From: an uncultured Prevotellaceae bacterium
GTDB lineage: Bacteria; Bacteroidota; Bacteroidia; Bacteroidales; Bacteroidaceae
Length of the DNA stretch: 18,450 nucleotides
Assembly (NCBI GenBank): GCA_902775075.1
Contig: CACYKX010000033.1
Coordinates: forward strand, 1-18,450
Direction: 5' to 3'
Shown here: piece after piece, positions 6,063 through 14,713 of the stretch
Layout: each line of letters begins with the position of its first letter
How positions within the stretch are numbered: position 1 is the stretch's first letter
The notes under the pieces: model-generated
What the model was told of the DNA's origin: nothing
The model's input: the letters and a program-made list of their open reading frames with translations, nothing else
The model's database searches: none
Made by a program: the position numbers and the translations under genes

Positions 6063-6667
6063 AAGAAAAAAATATCATATTTACAGCAAGGGTGATGAGT
6101 TTGATCTTCACACCATTCTATCTCCCTCTTGTAGGATTTCTAGCCCTCTTTATCTTTAGTTATATGAGAGAATTGCCTTTTACCTATAAACTGTTCATGA
6201 TTCTCTTCGTATATCTCTTTACGGTATTGATACCATCCATGTTGATACATCTATATCGTAGATATCAGGGATGGACACCTATGCAATTAGGACGAAAGGA
6301 ACGCCGAATAGTTCCATATATCATATCTATCATCTGCTATGTATTCTGCTTCTTCTGGATGGTATATCATAATGTACCACGATTTCTCAGCATCATCTTG
6401 GTTGCAGCTCTCACCATTCAGATGGTTTGTGCGTTTGTCAACGTTTGGTGGAAGATATCTACACATTCGGCGGCTATCGGAGGAGTGGCAGGAGCACTTC
6501 TGGCCTTTGCCGAAATATTCACATTCAATCCCACATGGTGGCTCTGTCTTGTACTACTAGTTTCTGGAATGGTGGGTACCAGCAGAATGATCTTAAAACA
6601 ACACAGTCTATCTCAAGTGCTTATAGGATTTCTATTAGGCTTTGTTTCGGCCTATATCATTATATAG
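6059..6667 (+). CDS. PAP2-like integral membrane phosphatase (variant active site)
   Basis: This is a 202-residue protein with about five to six membrane segments (near 10-34, 43-65, 87-103, 108-128, 138-155, 160-173 and 185-202). It carries PAP2-type motifs: K80-x5-P86 in GRKERRIVP for motif 1, STH around H136 for motif 2, and S175-R176-x5-H182-x3-Q186 for motif 3. Motif 3 normally ends in Asp, which supports the catalytic His, but here it is Gln. Motif 1 also lacks the usual Arg-Pro pair. PAP2 enzymes remove phosphate from lipid phosphates such as undecaprenyl pyrophosphate or lipid A. This variant may be weakly active, have another substrate or be non-catalytic. Its start overlaps the rpoN stop by four bases. 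Confidence 0.72.
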   Translation: MKEKNIIFTARVMSLIFTPFYLPLVGFLALFIFSYMRELPFTYKLFMILFVYLFTVLIPSMLIHLYRRYQGWTPMQLGRKERRIVPYIISIICYVFCFFWMVYHNVPRFLSIILVAALTIQMVCAFVNVWWKISTHSAAIGGVAGALLAFAEIFTFNPTWWLCLVLLVSGMVGTSRMILKQHSLSQVLIGFLLGFVSAYIII

Positions 6668-6698
6668 AGAATACTAAACAACAATAAAATAAGATTAT

Positions 6699-7208
6699 AT
6701 GAAACCATTAGTCAGCATTATCATGGGCTCTACAAGCGATATGCCCGTTATGGAAAAAGCATGTAAATGGTTGAACGACAATGAGATTCCATTCGAGGTT
6801 AACGCACTGTCTGCTCACCGTACACCTGATGCCGTAGAGGCTTTCGCTAAAGAAGCTAAAAATCGTGGCATCAAAGTTATTATCGCAGCAGCAGGTATGG
6901 CTGCAGCATTACCAGGCGTCATTGCTGCGTCTACTCCTTTACCAGTAATCGGTGTACCTATCAAGGGCATGCTTGATGGTCTTGATGCTATGCTTTCTAT
7001 CATCCAGATGCCTCCTGGCATCCCTGTAGCTACTGTTGGTGTAAACGCAGCACAGAATGCCGCAATCTTAGCAGCTGAGATGATTGCTCTTACCGATACT
7101 GAGGTAGCCAAAAAGGTTGATGCATGGAAAGCTGGTCTCGGAGCCAAAATAGAAAAAGCTAACAAGGATTTGGCCGAAATCAAAGACTATCAGTTTAAAT
7201 GTAACTAA
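6699..7208 (+). CDS. purE: N5-carboxyaminoimidazole ribonucleotide mutase PurE
   Basis: This 169-residue protein converts N5-CAIR to CAIR in purine synthesis; the AIR-carboxylase reaction is the alternative activity in class II enzymes. Phosphate and ribose binding motifs are clear: GSTSD at 10-14 and SAHRTP at 38-43, with the catalytic His as H40. The glycine-rich active-site loop reads AAGMAAALPG (64-73), in place of the E. coli GGAAHLPG with its histidine. The length is typical of a stand-alone PurE. It lies 31 bases after the PAP2-like gene and 33 bases before ispG, with no promoter box between them, so it is probably co-transcribed. Confidence 0.95.
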   Translation: MKPLVSIIMGSTSDMPVMEKACKWLNDNEIPFEVNALSAHRTPDAVEAFAKEAKNRGIKVIIAAAGMAAALPGVIAASTPLPVIGVPIKGMLDGLDAMLSIIQMPPGIPVATVGVNAAQNAAILAAEMIALTDTEVAKKVDAWKAGLGAKIEKANKDLAEIKDYQFKCN

Positions 7209-7241
7209 TATTTCTTTCAAATAAAGAATATTTCTATAGAT

Positions 7242-9131
7242 ATGGATCTTTTTAATTATCATAGACGAGAAACATCTGTTGTCCACGTAGGTGCCATCGA
7301 TATAGGGGGAGAGAACCCTATACGTGTGCAATCGATGACAACAACCAATACTAATGATACACAAGCCTGCATAGAACAGGCTGAACGCATTATCAAGGCT
7401 GGTGGTGAATTAGTTCGACTCACAACACAAGGTTCTCGTGAGGCTGAGAATCTAAAAAATATCAATGCAGGTATTCGTGCTGATGGCTACAACACGCCAT
7501 TGGTGGCAGATATTCATTTCAATCCTCATGTTGCTGATGTTGCTGCACTATATGCAGAAAAAGTACGTATCAATCCGGGCAACTACGTAGACCCGGCACG
7601 TAAATTCATTCATCAGGAATATACTGACGAGGAATATGCTCAGGAACTCCAAAAAATTGAAGATCGTCTTGTTCCTTTCATCAATATTTGCAAAGAAAAT
7701 CATACTGCTGTACGTATCGGTGTAAACCATGGCTCTCTCAGCGACCGTATTCGTAACAGATATGGTGACACTCCTGAAGGTATTGTAGAAAGTTGCATGG
7801 AATTCCTTCGTATCTTCAAAAAAGAGAACTTCAATGATGTTGTCATCTCTATTAAGTCTTCAAACACTGTTGTCATGGTACGGTCTGTTCGATTACTTGT
7901 AGAAACCATGAACAAGGAGGGTATGAACTACCCTCTCCATCTCGGTGTTACCGAAGCTGGTGAAGGTGAGGACGGAAGAATAAAGAGTGCTGTGGGTATC
8001 GGTGCATTACTTTCTGATGGTATTGGAGATACTGTTCGTGTAAGTCTTACAGAGGAACCTGAATGTGAGATTCCTGTTGCCCGTCATTTAATTGACTACA
8101 TTGGCCAAAGAGAGGGGCATTTGGTTATTCCTGCTACAGAAGCAAAGGACTTTGACTGGTTACATCCTACACGTAGAAAGACATTGGCCAACAATAATAT
8201 TGGTGGGGAAAATGTACCTGTAGTCATCACAAGTCGCACAGGAAAGAATGTTGAAGTCGTATCGGATTCTGATATCAAAGCCGATTATATATATGTTGGA
8301 AGTCAACTTCCGAAACATCCTAAGTCTAATGAGACATATATCGTGGATTATAATGTCTATGGTATGCTTGAGCAGGAAAATAAGCTCACAGCCGATGGTA
8401 AACTTAAAAATGTAGACTGCCAACTTTATCCAATATTCCCTGTTGTAGCTATTCCTATGTTGTCTATGCTGCAATGTAAGATGAAGTTCCTGGTTTTGCA
8501 GTTTGGTACCCCAGCAGAGGAATATCTCACTTGTTTGAAGTATCATCCAGAGGTTGTTGTGGTATGTGCTACAAATCATCAGAATTGCCTTGGCGACCAA
8601 CGCGCTTTAGTACATGAGATGATGAATGCTGGTGTGAAAACCCCTGTAATCTTCACAGAGATGTATCATCATAACCAAAACGAAAAGAGTGATTTCCAAT
8701 TGGAATCTGCTGCTGACCTAGGAGCACTTCTTATAGACGGTCTTACTGACGGCATTTGGTTAATGAACGATGGTGACCTTAGTGAACAAGATATTACAGA
8801 GACGGCATTTGGTATTCTACAGGCTGCACGCCTTCGCACATCAAAAACTGAATATATCAGTTGTCCTGGTTGTGGAAGAACTCTTTATGACCTAAGAGAT
8901 ACTATTGCCAAGATTCGTGAGGCTACCAAGGGTATGAAAGGACTGAAGATTGGAATCATGGGATGTATCGTAAACGGACCAGGTGAAATGGCTGATGCTG
9001 ATTATGGTTATGTCGGTGCCGGTCCAAAGCGTGTCAGTCTATATCGTAAACAGGTATGTATTGAGAAAAATATTCCTGAGGAATTGGCCGTAGAACATCT
9101 TCTGGCTTTAATCAAAAGTGACCAAAAATAA
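7242..9131 (+). CDS. ispG: 4-hydroxy-3-methylbut-2-enyl diphosphate synthase IspG (long form)
   Basis: This is a 629-residue protein of the MEP isoprenoid pathway, reducing MEcPP to HMBPP with electrons from a [4Fe-4S] cluster. The N-terminal TIM-barrel part contains the typical RVQSMTTTNTND opening and DIHFNP segment. The C-terminal domain holds the cluster ligands C541 and C544 (CPGCGR) and C575 (MGCIVNGPGE), with E582 as the fourth-ligand or catalytic Glu. The E. coli enzyme has about 370 residues. The extra 240-260 residues between barrel and cluster domain (roughly 290-535) are the insertion known from plants, Chlorobi and Bacteroidota. It is last in its operon, and a strong hairpin follows the stop. 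Confidence 0.96.
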   Translation: MDLFNYHRRETSVVHVGAIDIGGENPIRVQSMTTTNTNDTQACIEQAERIIKAGGELVRLTTQGSREAENLKNINAGIRADGYNTPLVADIHFNPHVADVAALYAEKVRINPGNYVDPARKFIHQEYTDEEYAQELQKIEDRLVPFINICKENHTAVRIGVNHGSLSDRIRNRYGDTPEGIVESCMEFLRIFKKENFNDVVISIKSSNTVVMVRSVRLLVETMNKEGMNYPLHLGVTEAGEGEDGRIKSAVGIGALLSDGIGDTVRVSLTEEPECEIPVARHLIDYIGQREGHLVIPATEAKDFDWLHPTRRKTLANNNIGGENVPVVITSRTGKNVEVVSDSDIKADYIYVGSQLPKHPKSNETYIVDYNVYGMLEQENKLTADGKLKNVDCQLYPIFPVVAIPMLSMLQCKMKFLVLQFGTPAEEYLTCLKYHPEVVVVCATNHQNCLGDQRALVHEMMNAGVKTPVIFTEMYHHNQNEKSDFQLESAADLGALLIDGLTDGIWLMNDGDLSEQDITETAFGILQAARLRTSKTEYISCPGCGRTLYDLRDTIAKIREATKGMKGLKIGIMGCIVNGPGEMADADYGYVGAGPKRVSLYRKQVCIEKNIPEELAVEHLLALIKSDQK

Positions 9132-9154
9132 ACTTACGGATAACTATAATAGAA

Positions 9155-9190
9155 AAAGGGGCACATTTTGTGATGTGCCCCCTTTCTTAT
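9155..9190. terminator. Bidirectional terminator between ispG and the DUF3108 gene
   Basis: GGGGCACAT (9158-9166) pairs with ATGTGCCCC (9173-9181) around a six-base loop. A-rich sequence precedes the stem and T-rich sequence follows it, so a T tail is present on both strands. It lies between the ispG stop at 9131 and the convergent stop at 9262. Confidence 0.85.
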
Positions 9191-9261
9191 TTTATTACCA
9201 TAAACTAATTAAATTCAGAACTCTAGCAAATTATATTATTAACAGAATAAAACGATTGCTA

Positions 9262-10074
9262 TTATTTAATAATAGAAGTAATCGGATTTCTGATACCTTT
9301 CATACCAACAAGAAAGGCCTTAGCACTACCAAACTTTAAGAACATATCCAAACGTACTGGTATATGATTGTTGTCATCGGTAACATAGAAATCTACAATA
9401 CGCTTAAATTTACCATCTTCCTGTTCCATATAAGCTAACTTCAAACAACGATAGGTATGACCATTATCAGCCTTAACCTTCTGAATGCCCATATAACGTA
9501 ATTGAGCCGGTGTACGGTCGTCTCCGTCTACAATCGGGAATTTCACCACATATCCCTTTGTCCATCCTTTAGGATTAAAGCTACGAGCTCTTAAGAAAAT
9601 GCTCATCATATCATATACACAGTCATTATAAGAACGTTTCTTCCACAACTGTTCACCTGTGTGACGAATGCGATGCTGACGAATATTAGTATTTCCACCA
9701 GCATAGCTATAGAATACTTCATCTACAGTATATCGATTACCTTCACGAGCACCTTTTCTGAAATAAAGAGGCTCTAAATCTAAACTATTATAACAGAGAA
9801 GGGTATCACGCAAGACAAAGAAATCATCTAGTCTATTATTACCTCTCGTGGTAAGACTTCCACGATATGCAGGTTGTCCATGATAATTACTTTTCACGGT
9901 ATACATACTGGCAGTACCCGCTTTTACCCATACGAATTTCCAATTATAATACATATTATAAGTAAGAAATTCACCAGAGCCAAAAGCAGTATTCTTATAA
10001 CTGCATTGTGCTAAAGCCGATGATGTAGCACATATCATCATGGCTGATATTAAAAGAGTTCTTAAGTGTTTCAT
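9262..10074 (-). CDS. DUF3108-type exported protein
   Basis: This is a 270-residue protein read from the ATG at 10074. The in-frame start at 10122 would put 16 unrelated residues before a good signal peptide. The signal peptide covers about residues 1-23, ending in SSALA before QCSY. The mature part is beta-rich, with aromatic repeats such as GEFLTYNMYYNWKFVWVKAG and a VVKFPIVDGDDR segment, resembling DUF3108 proteins of unknown function. The start is one base after the stop of the Ig-like lipoprotein gene, so the two are almost certainly translated from one mRNA. A role in the envelope together with that lipoprotein is an inference. Confidence 0.75.
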   Translation of the reverse strand: MKHLRTLLISAMMICATSSALAQCSYKNTAFGSGEFLTYNMYYNWKFVWVKAGTASMYTVKSNYHGQPAYRGSLTTRGNNRLDDFFVLRDTLLCYNSLDLEPLYFRKGAREGNRYTVDEVFYSYAGGNTNIRQHRIRHTGEQLWKKRSYNDCVYDMMSIFLRARSFNPKGWTKGYVVKFPIVDGDDRTPAQLRYMGIQKVKADNGHTYRCLKLAYMEQEDGKFKRIVDFYVTDDNNHIPVRLDMFLKFGSAKAFLVGMKGIRNPITSIIK

Positions 10075-10075
10075 G

Positions 10076-12007
10076 TTATTTAGCAATATATTGAATACCC
10101 AACTTACTAGCTCTCTGGGCATTCTGATTTTTTATTTTCTTTTCTTTATCAGGTTTCTGCTTAGTCACCTTACTAGGTTTCTGCAAATAAAGAGGACGTT
10201 CTTCAGGATCCCAGCTTTCATTAACATCCCACTTTTCGCGACATTCTATCGATTCCGGATAATAATAAACAGCCTCTGGCTGCAGGTCTTTACCATAATC
10301 ACCAGTATCCCATTTACCATTCTGATTGCTATCCACAATCATTCTCATATAATAAGTACCAGGATTGATATAATAGAACTCAGCCAAACCATTATTAGAA
10401 ATAACCTCTTTCACCACTTTATCGGAACCATCCAGCAACTGAACAATAATCTGTTTACCATTATATTTAGATATGTTGACAAAAAGTGAACTATAAGAGT
10501 CGTTACTCTTTACCTTGAATCCTTTCTTCTGAGCAATAGAAGTAAGACCGTATATATCTTGGAAAGCAGCAGAATCTATCTCCAAACTATATTCGATATC
10601 AGGACGCCACTCTCCTCTGAGTTGATATCTCCGATTCTCTAATTTGTCAAAAGCAAAAGGTGATCTATACCACAATGTATCATGCCTAGCATAGAGATGT
10701 ATCTTCGAAACATCTACTTTTGCCAATGGCTTCACAAATTCGAATATGATATTTTTATCAGGATCAAGCATAGAAGGAGCACTGATATTGAAGATCAAAG
10801 GTTCCGGTTTACGGATAGAATCATAAGGTTCTCCTTTTTCCTTTGCTTTCTTTTGTGCCTTTTCCCATTTTTCTTGTTCCTTCTCCAAACGCTTCATTCT
10901 CTTGGCATAAGTATCCTTGGATAATACTTCCAACGACTCCGTAGAATTCTGAAGTACACCCATACTGTCTGTCTTCAGATAAGTCATATCAAAACGAAGT
11001 GTATCTTGATTTACCAAGGCAGTATCCTTCAGCCAATAAGTGACAGTATCTCTTTTTTCTGAACTTTCAACTACAAAAGCATTGGTTGCATCGAAATTCA
11101 ATCCTTTGATTTCTGGTAACTTATCATTACCATAGGTAAAATACAACGTAAAGTGATCGGCGTACTTACGTTCGCTCTTTATAAATGCTCTATCTGTAAG
11201 TGTCTCTGTAAAAGCACGTAAGACAATATCATCTGGCAAGAAATGAGTATAAGGAACTTGTTCTATAGACTTGATATGTAAAGAATCTATCCAAGTGGTA
11301 TCCTGTCTTATATCCGGACGAGAAGATGGAACGATAAGATCATGTGAGAAAGCTATTTTCTCACTCTTCTGATTAAATACATAGTCTCCATCAGCATCTT
11401 GTAATGCATATATCCGATAGGATCCCGGAGCTATACCCTTAATAACAAAATGTCCACGACTATCCGTTCTGCTTACACGAAGCATTGGTTCTTTACAGAA
11501 TACGGTATCCGACAGATTTTTATACAACCCCACCAGAATTCCCTTGATAGGTTCCAAGTTTTCTGATTCAAGAACATAGCCAGACACTTCCATCGTATCT
11601 ATAGTTTCACCTGTAGAGAAACTATAAGTATAATTGCCTAATGGATTTCCTTCGTTATTATCACTGATAGCGTCACTAAAATCAATGGTATAAGTGGTAT
11701 TCTCTTTTAAAGAATCCAACAGTTTGATATCTATATATTTACCCTTACCAACAATTTCGGCTGCTTCCAATTGCGGAGGAGAAACCACAACCTTATTTTG
11801 CGCATCCTCAATCTTGATAAATTCATCAAAGTATATCTTGATATTTTTAGTCTTTACATTAGTAGCCTGATCAGCAGGCGAGGCACCAATTACTTTTGGT
11901 GGTGTCTCATCATACCATCCACCATCAGGACTACCCATTTTAGCACAAGCACTAAAAAGTATTAATGCTAAAAGACTATAGATATGTATATAGAATAGTT
12001 TCTTCAT
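10076..12007 (-). CDS. Lipoprotein with N-terminal Ig-like (Big_5) domain
   Basis: This is a 643-residue protein. Residues 1-21 form a lipoprotein signal ending in F-S-A-C21. Residues 35-132 look like a Big_5/SbsA Ig-like domain, with the hallmark PPKVIGASPADQATNV opening and a closing YTYSFSTG. Residues 139-205 resemble a carboxypeptidase-regulatory/Cna-B type domain (VSGYVLE..PIKGILVGLY..DSRGHFVIKGIAPGSYRIYAL). A highly charged helix follows at about 370-405 (MKRLEKEQEKWEKAQKK), and the tail is Lys-rich. It is likely surface- or periplasm-exposed. The function is unknown; similar proteins are found throughout Bacteroidota. It starts two bases after the GH3 gene stop and is followed by the DUF3108 gene after one base, a tight three-gene unit. 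Confidence 0.8.
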   Translation of the reverse strand: MKKLFYIHIYSLLALILFSACAKMGSPDGGWYDETPPKVIGASPADQATNVKTKNIKIYFDEFIKIEDAQNKVVVSPPQLEAAEIVGKGKYIDIKLLDSLKENTTYTIDFSDAISDNNEGNPLGNYTYSFSTGETIDTMEVSGYVLESENLEPIKGILVGLYKNLSDTVFCKEPMLRVSRTDSRGHFVIKGIAPGSYRIYALQDADGDYVFNQKSEKIAFSHDLIVPSSRPDIRQDTTWIDSLHIKSIEQVPYTHFLPDDIVLRAFTETLTDRAFIKSERKYADHFTLYFTYGNDKLPEIKGLNFDATNAFVVESSEKRDTVTYWLKDTALVNQDTLRFDMTYLKTDSMGVLQNSTESLEVLSKDTYAKRMKRLEKEQEKWEKAQKKAKEKGEPYDSIRKPEPLIFNISAPSMLDPDKNIIFEFVKPLAKVDVSKIHLYARHDTLWYRSPFAFDKLENRRYQLRGEWRPDIEYSLEIDSAAFQDIYGLTSIAQKKGFKVKSNDSYSSLFVNISKYNGKQIIVQLLDGSDKVVKEVISNNGLAEFYYINPGTYYMRMIVDSNQNGKWDTGDYGKDLQPEAVYYYPESIECREKWDVNESWDPEERPLYLQKPSKVTKQKPDKEKKIKNQNAQRASKLGIQYIAK

Positions 12008-12009
12008 TA

Positions 12010-13521
12010 TTATTTATTCATTTCGAGCATTTCATCAAGATTTTTTCTTGAATTACTTAATCTTGGTATTTTATGCTGTCCACCTAATTTACCCTTTGAT
12101 TTCAACCAGTCATTAAACAGTCCCTCACGAGCCTTAACAATTTCTAAAGGTTGTAGCGTCACATTATGGAAACGTTTAGCCTCATAGTCGCTATTGATTT
12201 CCTGTAATTTATTGTCAAGTATCTTAGCAAACTCTTCGAGATTTGTCGGTTCCTTAGAGAATTCTATTAGCCATTGATGACGACATTTGGCATTACTATC
12301 CATATATACCGGTGCTGCTGTATACTCTGAAACTTGTGCACCTGTCTTCTCACAAGCATAGGCCAATCCTTTCTCAGCATTATCCATGATGAGTTCTTCA
12401 CCAAAGGCATTGATAAAGTATTTAGTACGACCTGTAATCACAAATTTATATGGATTCTTGCTTGTAAACTGAACTGTATCTCCTATTAGATATCTCCAGA
12501 GTCCACAGGATGTAGTAATCACCATAGCATAGTTTTTACCGATTTCTACACCAGTAAGAGGTACTATCGTAGGATGATCTTCTGTACCGAACTCATCCAT
12601 TGGAATGAATTCATAGAACACATCATAATCTAACATCAACAACATACTCTTATCTTCAGGATCACTCTGTAATCCGAAAAATCCTTCACTTGCATTATAG
12701 GTTTCCATATAATGCATATTAGGCGAAGTGATTAGTTGTTCATACTGTTTGCGATAAGGTGTGAAGGCAATACCTCCATGGAAGAAGACTTCCAGATTAG
12801 GCCATACATCTTCAAGATGCTTTTTACCTGAAATCTCCATGACACGTACTAATACACTGAGCATCCAACTAGGAACACCAGATATATTTGTCACATTTTT
12901 ATGAAGACATTCATGGGCTATACGGTCACGCTTTAATTCAAAATCACTCAACAAGGCTGTGGATTTCTTTGGTACACGAACCAAATTGGCCAAAGGATTG
13001 ATATTCTCGATAAGTATAGCACTCAGATCACCAACCAAACTTCCTTCTATATTATAGTTAGGGGCATGACTACCTCCAAGGATCAATGCACGACCATCAA
13101 AGATTTTACTATTAGGGTGATTACGAAGATAAAGTGCTACAGTATCAAATCCTCCTTTGTAATGAATATTCTGTAAGCCATCACTTGAAACAGGAATAAA
13201 TTTACTCTTATCATTAGTTGTTCCTGACGACTTTGCATACCATCTCACTTGTCCAGGCCAAAGTACGTCACTCTCACCATGACGCATTCTGTCAATATCC
13301 CCTTTCAGTTCCTCATAGGAATTTATAGGAACATTCTTTGAGAAATCCTCATAATCTTTAGTATTATTAAGTAAATGATTGATTCCATATTCCGTATTCT
13401 GTCCCTTCTCGACAAGGCGCATTAACACATCATGCTGCAATTGTTCTGCACCATTAATATATTTTTCAAATTCCCTCTGACGAGGTTTAAAAACATTTGC
13501 TACAAGTTTTGTTAAACTCAT
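12010..13521 (-). CDS. GH3-family acyl-adenylate/acyl-amido synthetase-like protein
   Basis: This is a 503-residue protein read from the ATG at 13521 (MSLTKLVANV). The upstream in-frame ATG at 13626 would start inside the rnc terminator and before the promoter box. Motifs of the GH3 branch of adenylate-forming enzymes are present: SSGTT (98-102) for the phosphate-binding loop, YNASEG (275-280) and GLWRYLIGDTV (340-350), plus a C-terminal domain with K484. Plant GH3 proteins join amino acids to jasmonate or auxin through an acyl-AMP intermediate. Bacterial members are common in Bacteroidota but their substrates are unknown, so auxin chemistry should not be assumed. It is first in an operon with the Ig-like lipoprotein and the DUF3108 protein. 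Confidence 0.88.
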   Translation of the reverse strand: MSLTKLVANVFKPRQREFEKYINGAEQLQHDVLMRLVEKGQNTEYGINHLLNNTKDYEDFSKNVPINSYEELKGDIDRMRHGESDVLWPGQVRWYAKSSGTTNDKSKFIPVSSDGLQNIHYKGGFDTVALYLRNHPNSKIFDGRALILGGSHAPNYNIEGSLVGDLSAILIENINPLANLVRVPKKSTALLSDFELKRDRIAHECLHKNVTNISGVPSWMLSVLVRVMEISGKKHLEDVWPNLEVFFHGGIAFTPYRKQYEQLITSPNMHYMETYNASEGFFGLQSDPEDKSMLLMLDYDVFYEFIPMDEFGTEDHPTIVPLTGVEIGKNYAMVITTSCGLWRYLIGDTVQFTSKNPYKFVITGRTKYFINAFGEELIMDNAEKGLAYACEKTGAQVSEYTAAPVYMDSNAKCRHQWLIEFSKEPTNLEEFAKILDNKLQEINSDYEAKRFHNVTLQPLEIVKAREGLFNDWLKSKGKLGGQHKIPRLSNSRKNLDEMLEMNK

Positions 13522-13546
13522 TTCTTTAGATATATCTATTAAATTG

Positions 13547-13554
13547 CAAAAGTA
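13547..13554 (-). promoter_or_regulatory. -7 box for the GH3 operon
   Basis: The minus strand reads TACTTTTG, an exact TAnnTTTG, 25 bases before the ATG at 13521 and downstream of the rnc terminator. No clear TTTG is seen at -33. Confidence 0.6.
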
Positions 13555-13601
13555 ACCTAAAGTTTTGAGATAATGGAATATATTTAAGATTTTTAATATA
13601 G

Positions 13602-13642
13602 AAAAAACATCCACAAATGATATCAAAAATCATCTGTGGATG
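13602..13642 (-). terminator. Strong Rho-independent terminator after rnc
   Basis: On the minus strand CATCCACAGATGAT (13642-13629) pairs with ATCATTTGTGGATG (13621-13608) over 14 bp with a single G-U pair and a seven-base loop, followed by six T (13607-13602). It begins six bases after the rnc stop and ends the acpP-fabF-rnc operon. Confidence 0.92.
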
Positions 13643-13648
13643 CATTTG

Positions 13649-14713
13649 CTAATCTTCAAAGGCTGCATTCTCAGCAGCTGCAACAATATCTTCTTTAGAT
13701 AATTTCTTTGGAGATGAAGTAATATCACTCAAGTCGAACTCATCACGTTTCTTATCGCTCTTATTAGAAGAATACATCGGAGCATTTCTGCGATTGTTAC
13801 TTGGTTTATCCTCAAATACTTCCTCCTGGAAAACATTAACATGCTTTTCAGACTGTTTCTCACAGTCATCGTGTGAGATAATAAAATCGTCTTTAACCTC
13901 AGTATCAGGAACATTTTCCACAGGTTCTTCCTCCATCTTCGTTCTATTAGTTTTTGCCTCAAACACAGCATCGAGAAAAGAACTGTCCTTACGAAGTCGC
14001 TCTAAGGTAACCTTAGATGCTTGCTGTTGACTCTCCTTCTTAGAGAACCCACGACCATCTCCTCCTTTTATTCCCTCAATGATTACCTCATAACTAAAGA
14101 TAGGACTTCCATTGGCATCTTTATCCTGCCCAATCTGAGAATATTCTAGTTCTACACGGTTTTTCTGACTCCATTCGATGAGTTTGCTCTTAAAATTAAC
14201 TTCTTTATAAGCAACCTTATCAATGTTTATCATTTGTGACAGAATACGCTGCTTCATAAATTTCATACAAGCATCGTAACCGCGATCTAAATACATAGCA
14301 CCAACCAGAGCTTCGAAAGCATTTCCTCCCATATAACTATTATGAGAAGAACTGTGTCCACTACTCAAAATCAATCGGTTGATACCTAACTCCTTAGCAA
14401 GTTTGTTCAGAGTTTCTCTCTGCACAAGTTTACTACGAGTGTTTGTTAAGAAACCTTCTCTTTTTCCAGGGAAATGCTGATAGACAATATCGCCAACGAT
14501 AGCGTCAAGAATGGCATCACCTAAGAATTCCAATCTTTCATTATTTACAGGCTTGCCTTTTGCATTACGATGCATTACACTCTTATGCATTAAAGCAAGT
14601 TTGTAGAGTTTAATATCGTGAGGATAGAAACCGATAATTTGGTATAAAGACAAATAAAGCTCCTTATCCTTACGGAATGGGAGCTTTATTTTATCTAGTA
14701 TATTATTCAGCAT
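13649..14713 (-). CDS. rnc: Ribonuclease III with long acidic C-terminal tail
   Basis: This is a 354-residue protein that cuts double-stranded RNA and matures rRNA. The RNase III signature NERLEFLGDAIL is at 58-69. By comparison with E. coli, the metal and catalytic residues are E59, E62, D66 and E134, but the D114 equivalent is N131 (GNAFEALVGAMYLD). A dsRNA-binding domain follows at about 173-243, with the typical GFSKKESQQQASKVTLERL end. Residues 250-354 are an extra tail, rich in Glu, Asp, Ser and Lys, with no recognised domain; E. coli RNase III ends at 226. The tail is in frame with no sign of a frameshift. The start overlaps the fabF end by 11 bases, so translation is probably coupled. 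Confidence 0.94.
   Translation of the reverse strand: MLNNILDKIKLPFRKDKELYLSLYQIIGFYPHDIKLYKLALMHKSVMHRNAKGKPVNNERLEFLGDAILDAIVGDIVYQHFPGKREGFLTNTRSKLVQRETLNKLAKELGINRLILSSGHSSSHNSYMGGNAFEALVGAMYLDRGYDACMKFMKQRILSQMINIDKVAYKEVNFKSKLIEWSQKNRVELEYSQIGQDKDANGSPIFSYEVIIEGIKGGDGRGFSKKESQQQASKVTLERLRKDSSFLDAVFEAKTNRTKMEEEPVENVPDTEVKDDFIISHDDCEKQSEKHVNVFQEEVFEDKPSNNRRNAPMYSSNKSDKKRDEFDLSDITSSPKKLSKEDIVAAAENAAFED

Noticed and set aside
6815..7183. 122-codon minus-strand open frame inside purE
   Set aside because: An antisense frame created by the Ala-rich codons of purE; no independent signals.
8160..8600. 146-codon minus-strand open frame inside ispG
   Set aside because: It lies fully within the conserved ispG frame on the opposite strand and its product has no recognisable motif.
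7242..9131. IspG length as sign of a fusion event
   Set aside because: The large central insertion is the established long form of IspG in Bacteroidota, Chlorobi and plants.
10040..10489. 149-codon plus-strand open frame over the Ig-like lipoprotein gene
   Set aside because: It is antisense to a well-supported lipoprotein gene, has low-complexity Ile/Phe-rich content and no promoter box, so it is a shadow frame.
13522..13626. Longer start for the GH3 protein at 13626
   Set aside because: The extension would run through the rnc terminator and the promoter box at 13547-13554; the start at 13521 gives the usual N-terminus.
13608..13642. DnaA-box-like TGTGGATG sequences
   Set aside because: They form the two arms of the rnc terminator hairpin and miss the conserved box end; they are isolated from any cluster.
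13649..13963. Frameshift or gene fusion as origin of the RNase III tail
   Set aside because: The tail is in one uninterrupted frame, has composition typical of a disordered extension and no similarity to another recognised domain.
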